This document shows, one piece after another, positions 55,701 to 64,000 of a stretch of DNA of 64,000 nucleotides. The stretch covers positions 62,001 to 126,000 of the forward strand of contig NZ_JAGSCS010000001.1 in assembly GCF_018128025.1 (NCBI RefSeq), written 5' to 3'. How positions within the stretch are numbered: position 1 is the first letter of the stretch; each line of letters opens with the position of its first letter. The notes under the pieces are model-generated. The model had not been told where the DNA came from, did not search any database, and was given only the letters and a program-made list of their open reading frames with translations. A program made the translations under genes and the position numbers. The stretch is from Proteiniclasticum sediminis. GTDB taxonomy: Bacteria > Bacillota > Clostridia > Clostridiales > Clostridiaceae.

Positions 55701-56542
55701 CACCCCTTGGCCGAAAGCCCAGGGTGCTGATCCCCGTGTTCTGCGGCACCAATTGCGAGTTTGATCTGGAATTTGCCTTCCAGGAAGCCGGTGCCGAGGT
55801 GAAAACCTTCGTCTTCCGCAATGATGAAGCTTCCCTCAGTCAGGCCATTACGGATTTAGCCCGTCATATTGGGGAATCCGACATCCTCATGCTGGCTGGA
55901 GGATTCAGTGCGGCGGATGAACCGGACGGTTCCGGAAAATATATCGCCAATGTGCTTCGCAACCCCCAAGTCAAAGCTGCCGTCCATGGACTGATCAAAG
56001 AAAGGGACGGCCTGATCCTGGGCATCTGCAACGGCTTCCAGGGTCTGGTGAAATCGGGACTGCTCCCCTATGGCGAGATCATCGATGTCCGGGAGGATAT
56101 GCCCAACCTTACCTTTAATACGGGCGGTAAGCATATTTCTTCCATGGTCCGAACGAAGATCGTTTCCCGCAACACCCCATGGATGGCGAAAAATGTCCTG
56201 GGAGAAATCTACGATGTTCCCGTATCCCACGGCGAGGGAAGGTTCGTGGCTTCTCCGGAAGTCCTGAAGACCCTCCTGGAAAACGGTCAGATCATTACCC
56301 AGTATGTGGACGCCCAAGGGGATCCCACCCTGGAAGGTCCCTTCAATCCCAACGGCTCCATGCTGGCCATTGAGGGGATCTCCTCCCCGGACGGACGGGT
56401 CTTCGGAAAAATGGGTCACACAGAGCGTTACCAGCCGGGACTTTACCAGAACTACACAGGCCGCTACGACCAAAATATGTTCCGCGCCGGCGTCGAATAC
56501 TTTCTGCAAAATACAACGAACACAGAAAACGGAGGAAACTAA
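52793..56542 (+). CDS. purL: Phosphoribosylformylglycinamidine synthase, long single-chain form
   Basis: 1249 residues; step 4 of IMP synthesis (FGAR to FGAM). It fuses an N-terminal PurS-like part (about 1-140), the linker and duplicated AIR-synthase-like ATPase core (ETHNHPTEIEPYGGAATCLGG about 316; GGKDSMSG about 770) and a C-terminal class I glutamine amidotransferase (about 975-1249; nucleophile Cys in LGICNGFQGL; later SHGEGRF with the His). Bacilli use separate PurS, PurQ and PurL; the fused form occurs in Clostridia and Proteobacteria. First gene of purLECFMNHD; stop abuts purE. Confidence 0.97.
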   Translation: MNTVKNVYVEKKIGYRDEAKALDRTLGEMLKIKTQSRLIQVYALQGVAPQDLSTVIDQVLREVSMDDVHPNEEFLNGHPYFVLELLPGQFDQRAKATEECIQLILGNFSARVHCKKIYLFPGATAEELRRIRNFLLNPVEMQEGSLHEEEKIAPPKASTEGILEGFVTWSPDALEAFRETAGLAMTSADLSTVQDYFQMEGRDPQLAEIRVLDTYWSDHCRHTTFNTHLTSITSITWDGASPLAKETFEQYLELRKELNREHKPVTLMDLGTIGARYLKSQGLARDVDESEEINACSIIRTVRTEDGEKEVLVQFKNETHNHPTEIEPYGGAATCLGGAIRDPLSGRAYVYQGMRITGSGDPRATLEETLPGKLPQRVITTGAAKGFSSYGNQIGLNTGFVEEIYHDGYRAKRMETGAVIGAVLREEVRREVPAPGDIVVLLGGRTGRDGIGGATGSSKEHHEESIKEAGAEVQKGNAVEERKLQRFFRNAQALSMIKRCNDFGAGGVSVAIGELADSLDIQLHRVPKKYQGLTPMEIALSESQERMAVVIEAKDLEAFQTMAAEENLEATQVAQVTDTGRLRMFHGEEQVVDLSREFLNTHGAMAQAAVTVPASAEALEERQHEVSRDSLADALMTLDFADQKGLVENFDASIGRNNLILPYGGTYQDTKSPGMASLIPVKGTRSLDASLMTYGFDPEALEEDLFTGAYNAVVESLAKIAALGGDPQTVRLSFQEYFRKLGADPMNWGRPFLALLGALRAQLDYQVPAIGGKDSMSGTFQELQVPDTLISFAVTTAPKERILTNVLQGTDSVLLILKTGKTKGLYAAEEFQRNAKFLGALQEEGLLRAVDTLKRGLWKTAVNMAQGNRIGVEITASADNLLSKDPGSFLVEVPQEKLDQVLSQAKTQGCVLTAVGHTGTDSIRFGSHTFSFDEISARRSEPLMPVFRKYSQEGEKVPTVLASQEPAPRAPLGRKPRVLIPVFCGTNCEFDLEFAFQEAGAEVKTFVFRNDEASLSQAITDLARHIGESDILMLAGGFSAADEPDGSGKYIANVLRNPQVKAAVHGLIKERDGLILGICNGFQGLVKSGLLPYGEIIDVREDMPNLTFNTGGKHISSMVRTKIVSRNTPWMAKNVLGEIYDVPVSHGEGRFVASPEVLKTLLENGQIITQYVDAQGDPTLEGPFNPNGSMLAIEGISSPDGRVFGKMGHTERYQPGLYQNYTGRYDQNMFRAGVEYFLQNTTNTENGGN

Positions 56543-57025
56543 ATGAAGGTTCTCATTCTCTTTGGAAGTCCCTCGGACAAAAGTGTCATGCACGGTGCAA
56601 AGAAAGCCCTGGATGAGTTTGGTGTCCATAATGAATCCTATGCCCTTTCCGCCCACCGTCTTCCGGAACTCCTGGAGGAAGTGCTCACAAAGAAAGAGGA
56701 GGAGGGGTTTGAGGTGATCATCGCCGGTGCCGGCCTTGCCGCTCACCTTCCCGGGGTAGTGGCCTCAAAAACTGTCCTTCCCGTCATCGGTGTCCCGCTA
56801 AAAGGGGCTCTGGAAGGTCTGGATGCCCTCTTCTCCATCGTCCAGATGCCCAAGCAGGTCCCCGTGGCCACCGTGGGCATCGGCAATGCCTACAATGCGG
56901 GCATGCTCGCCGTCCAGATCCTGGCCGTGAAGTATCCCGAACTGAAAACCGCTTTGCTCAACTACCGGAAAAATCTAAAAGAACAGCTCAGTGCTGAATA
57001 TGCTCAGGAGGTAATTTACGAATGA
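56543..57025 (+). CDS. purE: N5-carboxyaminoimidazole ribonucleotide mutase / AIR carboxylase PurE
   Basis: 160 residues. GSPSDKSVM (8-16), [10 protein letters not shown] (about 35-44) and [17 protein letters not shown] (about 61-77) are PurE motifs. Overall it resembles the bacterial class I mutase, but the usual partner purK is not in this operon. The start follows the purL stop directly and the end overlaps purC by 4 nt. Confidence 0.96.
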   Translation: MKVLILFGSPSDKSVMHGAKKALDEFGVHNESYALSAHRLPELLEEVLTKKEEEGFEVIIAGAGLAAHLPGVVASKTVLPVIGVPLKGALEGLDALFSIVQMPKQVPVATVGIGNAYNAGMLAVQILAVKYPELKTALLNYRKNLKEQLSAEYAQEVIYE

Positions 57026-57726
57026 AGGAAATGCTCTACGAAGGAAAGGCCAAGAAGATCTTCCTCACCGACAACGAAAACGAGGTCATTGTCTACTACA
57101 AGGATGACGCCACGGCATTTAACGGCGAAAAGAAGGGAACCATCGACGAAAAGGGAATCATGAACAACCAGATCACCACGATTCTGTTCGAGTACCTGGC
57201 AGCTCACGGGGTGAAAACCCACTACATCAAAACCCTTTCCGATCGGGAACAGCTGGTAAAGAAAGTCGAGATCATTCCCCTGGAAGTCATCGTCCGCAAC
57301 GTGGCTGCCGGATCCTTCTCCAAGCGTCTGGGCGTTCCAGAAGGCACCGAACTGAACACCACCATTTTCGAAATCTGCTACAAGAATGATGCCCTGGGCG
57401 ATCCCCTTATCAATGACAGCCATGCCGTAGCCATTGGCCTTGCCACCTTCGAGGAGCTGAAGGAGATCTATGGAATCACCGCCACCATCAATGACCTCCT
57501 GAAGGAGTTCTTCCAGAAAATCGGCCTGATTCTGGTGGACTTCAAGATTGAGTTTGGCAAGGATGCCCAGGGGAATATCCTCCTGGCGGACGAAATCAGC
57601 CCGGACACCTGCCGGCTTTGGGATGCCGTAACCCGGGAAAAGATGGACAAGGACCGATTCCGGCGCAATCTGGACAACGTCAAGGGAGCCTATGAAGAAG
57701 TCATCAATCGGATGAAGAAGGGGTAA
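57022..57726 (+). CDS. purC: Phosphoribosylaminoimidazole-succinocarboxamide synthase
   Basis: 234 residues. [10 protein letters not shown] at the start binds [12 protein letters not shown], and [12 protein letters not shown] near residue 193 are family signatures. It ligates aspartate to CAIR. AGGAGG within purE precedes the ATG. Followed after 2 nt by purF. Confidence 0.97.
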   Translation: MKEMLYEGKAKKIFLTDNENEVIVYYKDDATAFNGEKKGTIDEKGIMNNQITTILFEYLAAHGVKTHYIKTLSDREQLVKKVEIIPLEVIVRNVAAGSFSKRLGVPEGTELNTTIFEICYKNDALGDPLINDSHAVAIGLATFEELKEIYGITATINDLLKEFFQKIGLILVDFKIEFGKDAQGNILLADEISPDTCRLWDAVTREKMDKDRFRRNLDNVKGAYEEVINRMKKG

Positions 57727-57728
57727 TT

Positions 57729-59132
57729 ATGATTTTTCTCAACGATAAATTCAAAGAGGAGTGCGGGGTATTCGGTCTTTACACCAAGAGCCGCCACGCT
57801 TCCTATGACGTATTCGACGGTCTTTACTCCCTGCAGCACCGGGGACAGGAAAGCGCAGGCATTGCCTCCCTGGACAAGGGGGAAATGATCCTTCGCAAGC
57901 GCATGGGGCTGGTGTCCCAGGCGCTGGACCGCAATGATCTGAAGGAGCTTCGGGGAAACATCGCCATCGGACATGTGCGATATTCCACGAAAGGGGACTC
58001 CAGTGTGCTCAATGCGCAGCCCCTCACGGCAAAGACCAAGCTGGGCTCCATCGGCGTTGCCCATAACGGGACCCTCATTAATACGGAAGTGATCCGCAGC
58101 CTCCTGGAAGACAGCGGTGCAGTATTCCAGACGGACACGGACTCCGAGGTCATTGTGAACCTCATCGCCCGGGGCATCCACAAGGGACTGGAAAACGCTG
58201 TCCTGGATGCGGTGCGTACCGTGAAAGGCAGCTTCGCCCTGGTCATCGCCTTCGGCAATAAGCTCATCGGCATCCGGGACACCTACGGCATTCGTCCGCT
58301 GGTCCTGGGAAGAAGGGGAGAGGACCTGATTCTGGCCTCGGAAAGCTGCGCCATCGATACCATCGGCGGTACCCTGGAACGGGACATTAAGCCCGGCGAA
58401 ATGGTGGTCATCGAAAATGGGGAAGTGAAGTCCTACATCTATTCGGAAAAGACGAAAGGATCCACCTGTTCCTTTGAATATATCTATTTCGCCCGACCTG
58501 ATTCCATCATGGATGGCATCAGCGTCCATCAGCTTCGGGTGAAAACCGGAGAAAAGCTCTATGAGGAAGCCCCCGTGGAAGCCGATGTGGTCATCGGGGT
58601 TCCCGATTCCGGTCTGGCTGCAGCCATCGGCTACTCCCGGGCATCCGGGATTCCCTTCGACATCGGTTTTTCCAAGAACAAGTACATTGGCCGCTCCTTC
58701 ATCACTCCCTCCCAGGAAGCCCGAGAGAAGGTGGTCTCGCTGAAGCTCAATGCCCAGAAAGATGTGGTGGAGGGCAAGCGTGTGGTCCTCATCGATGACT
58801 CCATCGTTCGGGGAACCACCTCCAAGTATCTGGTGGATCTTCTGTATCGGGCGGGCGCCAAGGAAGTCCATTTCCGGGTCTCCTCGCCTAAGGTCATGTT
58901 TCCCTGCTATTTCGGCATCGATACTCCGTACCGTAAGCATCTCATTGCCGCCGTCATGAGCAAGGATGAAATCAACAGCTATATCGGCAGCACCAGTTTG
59001 GAATACCTCAGCCGGGAGGGCCTGGTGGCATCCCTGGGGAAGGACTCCTTCTGCACGGGCTGCTTCAGCGGAATTTATCCCCTGGGTGCCCCCCACGAAT
59101 TCATGGAGGTCGTAAAGAATGATGGACTATAA
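57729..59132 (+). CDS. purF: Amidophosphoribosyltransferase
   Basis: 467 residues; first step from PRPP. An 11-residue propeptide precedes Cys12 (EECGVFGLY), the N-terminal nucleophile after processing. The glutaminase domain (12-235) is followed by the PRTase domain with VVLIDDSIVRGTT (about 353-365). Cysteines in FPCYFGID and SFCTGCFSG correspond to the [4Fe-4S] ligands of the Bacillus-type enzyme. Overlaps purM by 14 nt. Confidence 0.97.
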   Translation: MIFLNDKFKEECGVFGLYTKSRHASYDVFDGLYSLQHRGQESAGIASLDKGEMILRKRMGLVSQALDRNDLKELRGNIAIGHVRYSTKGDSSVLNAQPLTAKTKLGSIGVAHNGTLINTEVIRSLLEDSGAVFQTDTDSEVIVNLIARGIHKGLENAVLDAVRTVKGSFALVIAFGNKLIGIRDTYGIRPLVLGRRGEDLILASESCAIDTIGGTLERDIKPGEMVVIENGEVKSYIYSEKTKGSTCSFEYIYFARPDSIMDGISVHQLRVKTGEKLYEEAPVEADVVIGVPDSGLAAAIGYSRASGIPFDIGFSKNKYIGRSFITPSQEAREKVVSLKLNAQKDVVEGKRVVLIDDSIVRGTTSKYLVDLLYRAGAKEVHFRVSSPKVMFPCYFGIDTPYRKHLIAAVMSKDEINSYIGSTSLEYLSREGLVASLGKDSFCTGCFSGIYPLGAPHEFMEVVKNDGL

Positions 59133-60120
59133 ATCAGCAGGTGTGGATATCGAAGAGGGATACCGCTCCGTGGAGAAAATCAAGGCCTATGCCCAGCGTA
59201 CCATGAACCCGCTGGTGCTCAACGGTCTGGGCTCCTTCGCCGGCATGATGGAGATTCCCGAGGGCTATAAGAAGCCTGTACTCATCTCCGGCACCGACGG
59301 CGTGGGAACCAAACTCAAGATTGCCTTTGAGCTGGGCATCTACGATACTGTAGGCATCGACTGTGTCGCCATGTGCGTCAACGACATCCTCTGCCATGGC
59401 GCGAAACCTTTGTTCTTCTTGGATTATCTGGCCTGCGGAAAGCTGGATGCCGACGTGTCCTCGGAACTGGTCAAAGGCGTGGCCGAAGGCTGCGTCCAGG
59501 GGAAAATGGCCCTCATTGGGGGAGAAACCGCGGAGATGCCCGGATTTTATCAGGAAGGGGAGTATGACATCGCCGGATTTGCCGTGGGTGTGGCGGAGAA
59601 AGAGGCCATCGTCACCGGCAAAACCATTAAGCCCTCTGATGTCCTCATCGGCCTTCGTTCCTCGGGTTTCCACAGCAACGGCTACAGTCTCCTGCGCAAA
59701 GTATTTTCCGACCTTTCGGAGATGTTCCAGGGTGTGTCTCTCGGCGAGTATCTGTTAACTCCCACGAGAATCTATACGGACATCGTGGAAAAGGTCATGG
59801 CGAAGTTTCCTGTGGCCGGCATGGCCCATATCACCGGCGGCGGCTTTGTGGAAAATCTTCCCCGAATCCTGACCAATCCGGCCCTTCGGATCCATGTCCG
59901 CAAGGACAGCTACCGTCTTCCGCCCATCTACGAACTGCTGGAGGAGCGGGGCGTGCCCCGGGAATCCTTCTACAAGACCTTTAACACCGGCATCGGCTTC
60001 GTCTTCTGTGTGGATCAAAACCACCAGGAGGAGCTTTTGGACTTCCTCCGGTCCCAGGGAGAAGATCCCGTGCTCCTGGGCTTCATCGACGAAGGGGAGG
60101 AAGCCATTTGTTTAGAATAG
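59119..60120 (+). CDS. purM: Phosphoribosylformylglycinamidine cyclo-ligase (AIR synthetase)
   Basis: 333 residues. SGTDGVGTKLKIA (about 54-66), CVNDILCHGAKPLFFLDYLA (about 89-108) and GGETAEMPGFY (about 133-143) are the ATP-grasp-like PurM motifs. It closes the imidazole ring of FGAM. Start lies inside purF, end overlaps purN by 13 nt. Confidence 0.97.
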   Translation: MMDYKSAGVDIEEGYRSVEKIKAYAQRTMNPLVLNGLGSFAGMMEIPEGYKKPVLISGTDGVGTKLKIAFELGIYDTVGIDCVAMCVNDILCHGAKPLFFLDYLACGKLDADVSSELVKGVAEGCVQGKMALIGGETAEMPGFYQEGEYDIAGFAVGVAEKEAIVTGKTIKPSDVLIGLRSSGFHSNGYSLLRKVFSDLSEMFQGVSLGEYLLTPTRIYTDIVEKVMAKFPVAGMAHITGGGFVENLPRILTNPALRIHVRKDSYRLPPIYELLEERGVPRESFYKTFNTGIGFVFCVDQNHQEELLDFLRSQGEDPVLLGFIDEGEEAICLE

Positions 60121-60674
60121 CTGTCCTCATTTCCGGGACCGGAAGCACCCTGCGGGCGATTTTGGAGGATTCCCGCAAAGATCGCGTCTATGAGGTGGGC
60201 CTGGTCATTGCCGACCGGGAAGCACCGGGTCTTCAACATGCCAAAGAATTTGGCGTTCCCTACAAGGTTTTCCCCCGGGGAAAAGACCTGTCCGGAAAAA
60301 TTCTTCCGGAAGTGGAGGGATTTGACTTAGTGGTGCTGGCCGGTTTCCTGTCCATTCTGGAAGGGGAACTTCTCACCCGTCTCCAGGGGAAGATGATCAA
60401 TCTGCACCCATCGCTGCTCCCTCGCTTTGGGGGAAAAGGCATGTATGGCCACAAAGTCCATGAAGCGGTGCTGGCCAGCGGTATGCCCTATTCAGGCTGC
60501 ACGGTGCATTATGTCACCGAAACCGTCGATGGCGGTTCGCTGATTCTGCAGCGGATCATCGGGATTCAGGATGCCACCACGGCAGAGGACATCGCAAAGC
60601 GGGTCATGGCCGAAGAAAAAGGGGCGCTCATTGACGCCATTCGAATGATCGCAAGGGAGGAAAGTGAAACATGA
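60108..60674 (+). CDS. purN: Phosphoribosylglycinamide formyltransferase
   Basis: 188 residues; formyl-THF-dependent step 3. [15 protein letters not shown] at the start, [18 protein letters not shown] (about 103-120, catalytic His) and [19 protein letters not shown] (about 131-149, catalytic Asp). TTG start with GGAGG upstream inside purM. Overlaps purH by 4 nt. Confidence 0.96.
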   Translation: MFRIAVLISGTGSTLRAILEDSRKDRVYEVGLVIADREAPGLQHAKEFGVPYKVFPRGKDLSGKILPEVEGFDLVVLAGFLSILEGELLTRLQGKMINLHPSLLPRFGGKGMYGHKVHEAVLASGMPYSGCTVHYVTETVDGGSLILQRIIGIQDATTAEDIAKRVMAEEKGALIDAIRMIAREESET

Positions 60675-62170
60675 GAGCACTGATCAGTGTATATGAGAAA
60701 AAAGGACTGGCGGAACTGGCCCAGTTTTTAACGGAGCAAGGGGTGGAGATCATCTCCACCGGCGGCACCTACCGGGCTTTAAAGGCCCTGGGCTTTTCGC
60801 CTTTGTCAGTAGAAGATATCACTTCTTCTCCGGAAATCCTGGATGGAAGGGTGAAGACCCTGCATCCCCTCATCCACGGCGGGATTCTTTACCGCCGACA
60901 TCTGGAGGAGGACCGAGCCCAGGTGGAAGCCCTGGGCATTGAGGGCATCGACATTGTCTGTGTGAACCTCTATCCCTTCTTTGAAAAACTCAAGGAAAAC
61001 CTCAGTGAAGAGGAACAGGTGGAGTTCATCGACATCGGCGGTCCCACCATGCTTCGCGCGGCGGCGAAAAACTTCCAGGATGTGTTTGTCCTCTCCGATC
61101 CCGAGGACTATCCCTCCTTCATGGTCCATTTCCCCCTGGCGGAATCGCCGGAGAAGCGGGCCTACCGCAAAAAACTGGCGGGAAAAGTCTTCAACCTCAT
61201 GGGGGCCTATGACAGCGCTGTGGCCAACTATCTCCTGGCCGAAGAAGACAAGACTTATCTCAGTCTTTCCTATAAGAAGGTGGCCAATCTGCGCTATGGC
61301 GAGAACCCCCATCAGAAAGCGGCTTACTATGAAGCCCTGGATACGGAAGGCGCCCTGAAGCACATGCAGATTTTAAACGGCAAAGAGCTTTCCTACAATA
61401 ATCTCAAGGATCTGGACATCGCCTGGAAGGTCGTCGGCGAGTTCGAAGAACCCGCCTGCTGCGCCCTGAAGCACAACACCCCCTGCGGTGTAGCCCTGGG
61501 CGACAATGATCTGGAAGCTTACGTGAAAGCCTATGAAGCGGATCCCGTATCCATCTTCGGCGGCATTGTGGCCCTAAACCGCACCATCACGGCCGACACG
61601 GCAAAAAAAATGACGGAGATTTTCCTGGAAGTGGTCATGGCCCCGGACTTCACGGCGGAAGCCCTGGAAATTTTGCGAAGCAAGAAGAATCTTCGGGTGA
61701 TTCAGTGTACCCATAAGCCCTCCCAGTCCTTGGCCTACGTCTCCCTGGACGGCCTCCTGCTGGCCCAGGAAGAAGATCAGGCTCTTCTTGCTCAGCTCAA
61801 GACCGTAACCCAGGCGGAGCCCACAGAAAGCGATCTGGCGGAACTGGAATTTGCCTTTAAAGTCGTGAAGTACGTGAAGTCCAACGCCATCGTGGTCACG
61901 GGAAATCGTCAGACCTTCGGCATCGGCGGCGGACAGGTCAACCGCATCGACGCGGCGAAAATCGCCCTGAACCAAGCCGACGGAAAAGCCCGGATCATGG
62001 CTTCCGATGCCTTCTTCCCCTTCGGTGATGTGGCCGAAGAAGCGGCAAAACATGGCATCACGGCGATCATCCAGCCTGGCGGATCCATTCGGGACCAGGA
62101 ATCCGTGGACGTTTGCGACAGCCACGGCATCGCCATGGTCTTCACTGGCATGCGTCATTTCAAGCATTAG
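60671..62170 (+). CDS. purH: Bifunctional AICAR transformylase / IMP cyclohydrolase
   Basis: 499 residues; last two steps to IMP. N-terminal MGS-like cyclohydrolase domain (about 1-190; [20 protein letters not shown]) and C-terminal transformylase domain ([13 protein letters not shown] about 208-220; [16 protein letters not shown] near the end). GGAGGAAAG precedes the ATG. Confidence 0.97.
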   Translation: MRALISVYEKKGLAELAQFLTEQGVEIISTGGTYRALKALGFSPLSVEDITSSPEILDGRVKTLHPLIHGGILYRRHLEEDRAQVEALGIEGIDIVCVNLYPFFEKLKENLSEEEQVEFIDIGGPTMLRAAAKNFQDVFVLSDPEDYPSFMVHFPLAESPEKRAYRKKLAGKVFNLMGAYDSAVANYLLAEEDKTYLSLSYKKVANLRYGENPHQKAAYYEALDTEGALKHMQILNGKELSYNNLKDLDIAWKVVGEFEEPACCALKHNTPCGVALGDNDLEAYVKAYEADPVSIFGGIVALNRTITADTAKKMTEIFLEVVMAPDFTAEALEILRSKKNLRVIQCTHKPSQSLAYVSLDGLLLAQEEDQALLAQLKTVTQAEPTESDLAELEFAFKVVKYVKSNAIVVTGNRQTFGIGGGQVNRIDAAKIALNQADGKARIMASDAFFPFGDVAEEAAKHGITAIIQPGGSIRDQESVDVCDSHGIAMVFTGMRHFKH

Positions 62171-62182
62171 GAGGACAAAAAC

Positions 62183-63436
62183 ATGCGTATACTGCTGATC
62201 GGAAATGGTGCCCGAGAACACGCCTTGGCCAAAAAACTCGCAGAGTCTGCCCGGGTAGAGAAGATCTATGTGGCCCCCGGCAACGGGGGTACCGCCCGGG
62301 AACCCAAGTGCGAGAACCTGGCCGTAGAAAGCCAGAAAGACCTCCTGACCTTTGCCCGGGAACAGGGGATCAGCTTCACCGTCGTGGGCCCGGAAGCTCC
62401 CCTCATGGAGGGCATCGTGGATGCATTTCAAGAGGAAGGGCTCTTTATTCTCGGCCCCCATCGGGCAGCGGCGGCCCTGGAAGGTTCCAAATCCTTCGCC
62501 AAGGACTTCATGATCCGCCACGGGATTAAAACCGCGGCCTACCAGGTGTTTCACGACGCCGCCCAAGCCAAGGCACATCTTCAGCATGTGACTTTCCCCG
62601 TGGTCATCAAAGCCGATGGTCTGGCCCAGGGAAAGGGCGTGGAAATCGTGGACAGCCGGGAAACCGGTGAAGCAGTCCTGGACAGCTTCATGGTGGAAGG
62701 ACGTTTCCAGGACGCTTCCCGCACCGTGGTCATCGAAGAATACCTCACGGGCAAGGAGGCTTCCATCATCACCCTCTATGATGGGGAAGGGATTGTCGTC
62801 CTCAACTCCTCCATGGACCATAAAAAGGTCTTTGAAGGGGAGACAGGCCCCAATACCGGAGGTATGGGCAGTCTCACGCCCAATCCCTATTTCCATGGTT
62901 CTTTGGCTGAGGATTTCCAGAAGAACATCCTGGAGAAAACCCTCGCAGGACTCCAGGCCGAAGGCCTTCAGTTCAAAGGGGTCATTTTCTTCGGTCTCAT
63001 GATGAATGAAAAGGGTGCTTATCTTCTGGAATACAATCTCCGCTTTGGAGACCCTGAAACCCAGGGCATTCTGGAGCTTCTGGAGGGCGATCTCTGCACC
63101 ATTTTCGAGAAAACCCTAAAGGGAGAGCTGAAAGCTACGGATATTCGGGTGAAGCCCGGCAAAGCCCTGGCGGTGGTGCTGGCAGCCAAGGGTTATCCGG
63201 GAAGCTACAAAAAAGACATTGACATTACGGCTTACTTTACCCGGAAGTTCTCTCAGGTTTCCGTTCTCGCCTATGCTTCCCATGGTCAGGATGAGCGAAT
63301 TCTCTCCTCCTCGGGACGGGTTCTCACCCTGGTGACCCATGGAGAAGGGGAGGCGCCCTTCACCCAGATCGAAAAAGTTCTTCATGAAGTTGTCAACCCG
63401 GATCTCTTTTCCCGCCGGGACATCGGACGGATTTAG
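62183..63436 (+). CDS. purD: Phosphoribosylamine-glycine ligase
   Basis: 417 residues, ATP-grasp enzyme for step 2. N-terminal LLIGNGAREHALAKKL, central VVIKADGLAQGKGV (about 137-150) and GPNTGGMGS (about 223), then ENLRFGDPETQ-type YNLRFGDPETQ (about 285). Last gene of the operon; purB and purA are not here. A weak hairpin (63438-63461, TGGCA/TGCCA) without T run follows. Confidence 0.97.
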   Translation: MRILLIGNGAREHALAKKLAESARVEKIYVAPGNGGTAREPKCENLAVESQKDLLTFAREQGISFTVVGPEAPLMEGIVDAFQEEGLFILGPHRAAAALEGSKSFAKDFMIRHGIKTAAYQVFHDAAQAKAHLQHVTFPVVIKADGLAQGKGVEIVDSRETGEAVLDSFMVEGRFQDASRTVVIEEYLTGKEASIITLYDGEGIVVLNSSMDHKKVFEGETGPNTGGMGSLTPNPYFHGSLAEDFQKNILEKTLAGLQAEGLQFKGVIFFGLMMNEKGAYLLEYNLRFGDPETQGILELLEGDLCTIFEKTLKGELKATDIRVKPGKALAVVLAAKGYPGSYKKDIDITAYFTRKFSQVSVLAYASHGQDERILSSSGRVLTLVTHGEGEAPFTQIEKVLHEVVNPDLFSRRDIGRI

Positions 63437-63486
63437 AATGGCAATCCTTTACAAATGCCAAGTTCACAAACCGTGGGGTTCCATCA

Positions 63487-63514
63487 TTGACAACTCTCTT
63501 AAACGTGGTACACT
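63487..63514 (+). promoter_or_regulatory. Promoter of the S-box/metN transcript
   Basis: Perfect TTGACA (63487-63492), 16-nt spacer, TACACT (63509-63514). Transcription would begin just before the riboswitch. Confidence 0.75.
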
Positions 63515-63537
63515 ATAAAACAAGCAAATATTAATAT

Positions 63538-63689
63538 TTCTTATCTAGAGAGGTGGAGGGACAGGCCCTGTGAAACCCGGCAACCAATACGGCAGTATAT
63601 GGTGCCAATTCCTACAGCGCAAGCTGAGAGATGAGAATAAACTTTTAGATTTCATTCGTCTAAGTTTATTCTTAGGCGATTTTTTTATT
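63538..63689 (+). ncRNA. S-box (SAM-I) riboswitch with terminator
   Basis: The aptamer runs from about 63538 to 63637: AGAGAGGTGGAGGGAC, the conserved GAAACCCGGCAACC, GGTGCCAATTCC and the closing GAGAGATGAG; P1 pairs TTCTTAT with ATGAGAA. Downstream, CGTCTAAG (63657-63664) pairs with CTTAGGCG (63671-63678) ahead of a T run to 63687: the terminator. The competing stem 63635-63649 / 63658-63671 is the antiterminator. High SAM should stop transcription before metN. Confidence 0.95.
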
Positions 63690-63738
63690 CTGTTCGATGG
63701 AGGATCCGCCATCGGACGACGTGAGGAGAGCGAAGACG

Positions 63739-64000
63739 TTGATTCAAATTAATCATCTTGAAAAAACCTATGCCCAGCAGGAGGTCATCCGGGATGTCTC
63801 CTTTGAAATTCATCGCGGAGAAATCTTTGGGATTGTGGGCCGAAGCGGTGTGGGAAAATCCACCCTGCTGCGCTGCATCAATGCCCTGGAGCCCATCACC
63901 GCCGGAGACATCAACATCGACGGCATTTCCCTGGTTTCGCTGAACGAAGAGGGGATCCGACAGCTGCGCAAAAAAATCAGCATGATTTTTCAAAACTTCA
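63739..64000 (+). CDS. metN: Methionine ABC transporter ATP-binding protein (3' truncated by window)
   Basis: The first 87 residues of an ABC ATPase: MIQINHLEKTYAQQEVIRDV, Walker A in GRSGVGKST (about 39-47), and the Q-loop start MIFQNF at the window end. TTG start, GAGGAG ten bases upstream. The sequence and its place under a SAM riboswitch identify it as MetN, which powers methionine import with MetI and MetQ, presumably just beyond the window. Confidence 0.9.
   Translation, partial: MIQINHLEKTYAQQEVIRDVSFEIHRGEIFGIVGRSGVGKSTLLRCINALEPITAGDINIDGISLVSLNEEGIRQLRKKISMIFQNF

Noticed and set aside
57690..59096. 468-residue minus-strand frame opposite purF
   Set aside because: purF is complete and in operon context on the plus strand; this is its reverse reading.
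1..64000. tRNA, rRNA and CRISPR arrays
   Set aside because: I looked for regularly spaced repeats and for tRNA/rRNA signature sequences and saw none; weak tRNA-like genes could still be missed by eye.

Overview
The window is a bacterial chromosome segment from a Gram-positive, probably anaerobic member of the Clostridia (Firmicutes). The supporting signs are the gene orders maf-radC-mreBCD / minCDE-rodA and rng-rplU-prp-rpmA-obg-yhbY-nadD-yqeK, an L27 with the cleavable Firmicutes N-terminus next to its protease Prp, an L21 leader RNA, an S-box (SAM) riboswitch, a glgB-C-D-A-P cluster containing glgD, a B12-dependent ribonucleotide reductase, a long single-chain PurL, and strong GGAGG ribosome binding sites with some TTG starts. 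I cannot name the species. By eye most genes are moderately G+C rich; the stretch 7.5-13.8 kb is clearly A+T richer.

Layout. 1-5.6 kb: end of a sulfurtransferase gene, an ArAE/FUSC membrane protein, then maf, radC, mreB, mreC, mreD (septum/nucleotide sanitation and cell shape). 5.6-15.7 kb: an accessory island. Two apparently identical 1.9-kb group II introns (5629-7544 and 13823-15738), each with a 430-residue reverse transcriptase/maturase and each just behind a terminator hairpin, bracket an A+T-rich segment. That segment holds an SDR dehydrogenase and an old-yellow-enzyme-type flavin/Fe-S enoate reductase (minus strand), a divergent PucR/CdaR-type regulator and two orphan membrane proteins. 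A near-identical 27-bp direct repeat lies just inside both introns. 15.9-25.3 kb: minC, minD, minE, rodA (division-site placement, wall elongation), RNase G/E, then the L21-Prp-L27-Obg-YhbY-NadD-YqeK-RluA block.

25.6-35.6 kb: glycogen metabolism, glgB-glgC-glgD-glgA-glgP plus a GH13 alpha-glucan hydrolase, so synthesis and breakdown are encoded together. 35.7-52.5 kb: mixed housekeeping genes: ComEA-like lipoprotein, gltX, ComEC-like MBL hydrolase, acyltransferase, Lrp/AsnC regulator, NrdJ with a convincing pair of NrdR-box-like sites over its promoter, gamma-carbonic-anhydrase-like protein, CvfB-like S1 protein, free methionine sulfoxide reductase, second FUSC protein, DHFR/RibD-fold protein, Ca2+-type P-ATPase and NAD+ synthetase. 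52.8-63.4 kb: a tightly packed purine operon purL-E-C-F-M-N-H-D converting PRPP to IMP. 63.4-64.0 kb: an S-box riboswitch followed by the start of metN, cut by the window end.

The most interesting feature is the intron-bracketed catabolic island splitting the mre and min genes. No tRNA, rRNA or CRISPR array was recognised. All identifications are from reading the sequence; no database search was run.
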